Assembly (NCBI GenBank): GCA_015487335.1
Contig: WFPZ01000235.1
Coordinates: 1-5,305, forward strand
DNA from: Paracoccaceae bacterium
GTDB lineage: Bacteria > Pseudomonadota > Alphaproteobacteria > Rhodobacterales > Rhodobacteraceae
DNA length: 5,305 nucleotides
Direction: 5' to 3'
Part shown: piece by piece, positions 5,189-5,305 of the stretch
Position numbering within the stretch: position 1 is the stretch's first letter
How the letters are laid out: the number at the start of each line of letters is the position of its first letter
Translations under genes and position numbers: made by a program
The notes under the pieces: model-generated
Seen by the model: the letters and a program-made list of their open reading frames with translations, nothing else
What the model was told of the DNA's origin: nothing
Databases searched by the model: none

Positions 5189-5305
5189 CTATACCCTTTC
5201 GATGATTTTTTCGCCGAACAGGCCCTGCGGCCGGAACAGCAGGAAGATCAGCGCGATCACGTAGGCGAACCAGCCTTCGACGCCGCTGCCCATCAGGCCG
5301 CCCCA
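5189..5305 (-). CDS. livH: LivH-type ABC transporter permease (C-terminal 38 residues only)
   Basis: A minus-strand frame enters from the right edge of the window and runs 38 codons to TAG at 5189-5191. The visible part reads from WGGLMGSGVEGWFAY through a hydrophobic segment (VIALIFLL) to FRPQGLFGEKIIERV. The RPxGLFG ending after a last membrane span is the standard C-terminus of LivH-family permeases, which form the second half of the importer channel. The stop is 6 bases from the livM start, the usual livHM arrangement. The N-terminal part lies outside the window, so intactness cannot be judged. Confidence 0.87.
   Translation of the reverse strand, partial: WGGLMGSGVEGWFAYVIALIFLLFRPQGLFGEKIIERV

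Overview
The window is a GC-rich, densely packed bacterial segment. Every convincing gene lies on the minus strand and reads from right to left. Base composition, strong G/C preference at third codon positions and the protein styles suggest an alphaproteobacterium, perhaps Rhodobacterales-like. That placement is an inference from style, not from a marker gene.

In transcription order (right to left), the window opens with the last 38 codons of a LivH-type permease (5189-5305), then a full LivM-type permease (4106-5182) six bases later. Next comes a secreted type I periplasmic binding protein (2680-3987), then a LivF-type ATPase (1727-2563), then a phenylacetate-CoA-ligase-like adenylate-forming enzyme (413-1633). 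At the left edge is the start of a small exported protein with two HxxHV motifs (1-265, truncated). The partner ATPase LivG is not visible and probably lies upstream, beyond position 5305.

Together these genes look like a branched-chain-amino-acid-type (HAAT) ABC importer operon with a CoA ligase. The likely logic is that the binding protein captures a small carboxylate in the periplasm, LivH/LivM with LivF (and an unseen LivG) import it, and the ligase activates it to a CoA thioester. The substrate cannot be read from the sequence. The ligase lacks the usual Ser/Thr-Gly phosphate-binding loop, so its chemistry is uncertain.

The gaps between genes are short (6 to 147 bases), and most of the longer ones hold GC-rich inverted repeats. 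The strongest set, three hairpins in a row, lies between the binding-protein gene and livF. It fits differential expression within one operon, with abundant binding protein and less ATPase and ligase. The 147-base gap at 266-412 is more AT-rich in part. It holds a perfect 6+6 dyad, a weak terminator-like hairpin after the ligase gene, and a doubtful 28-codon plus-strand frame with a good ribosome binding site. I saw no RNA genes, mobile elements, CRISPR arrays or origins. This is mostly a conventional catabolic transport operon; the ligase loop, the hairpin array and the small exported protein deserve most attention.
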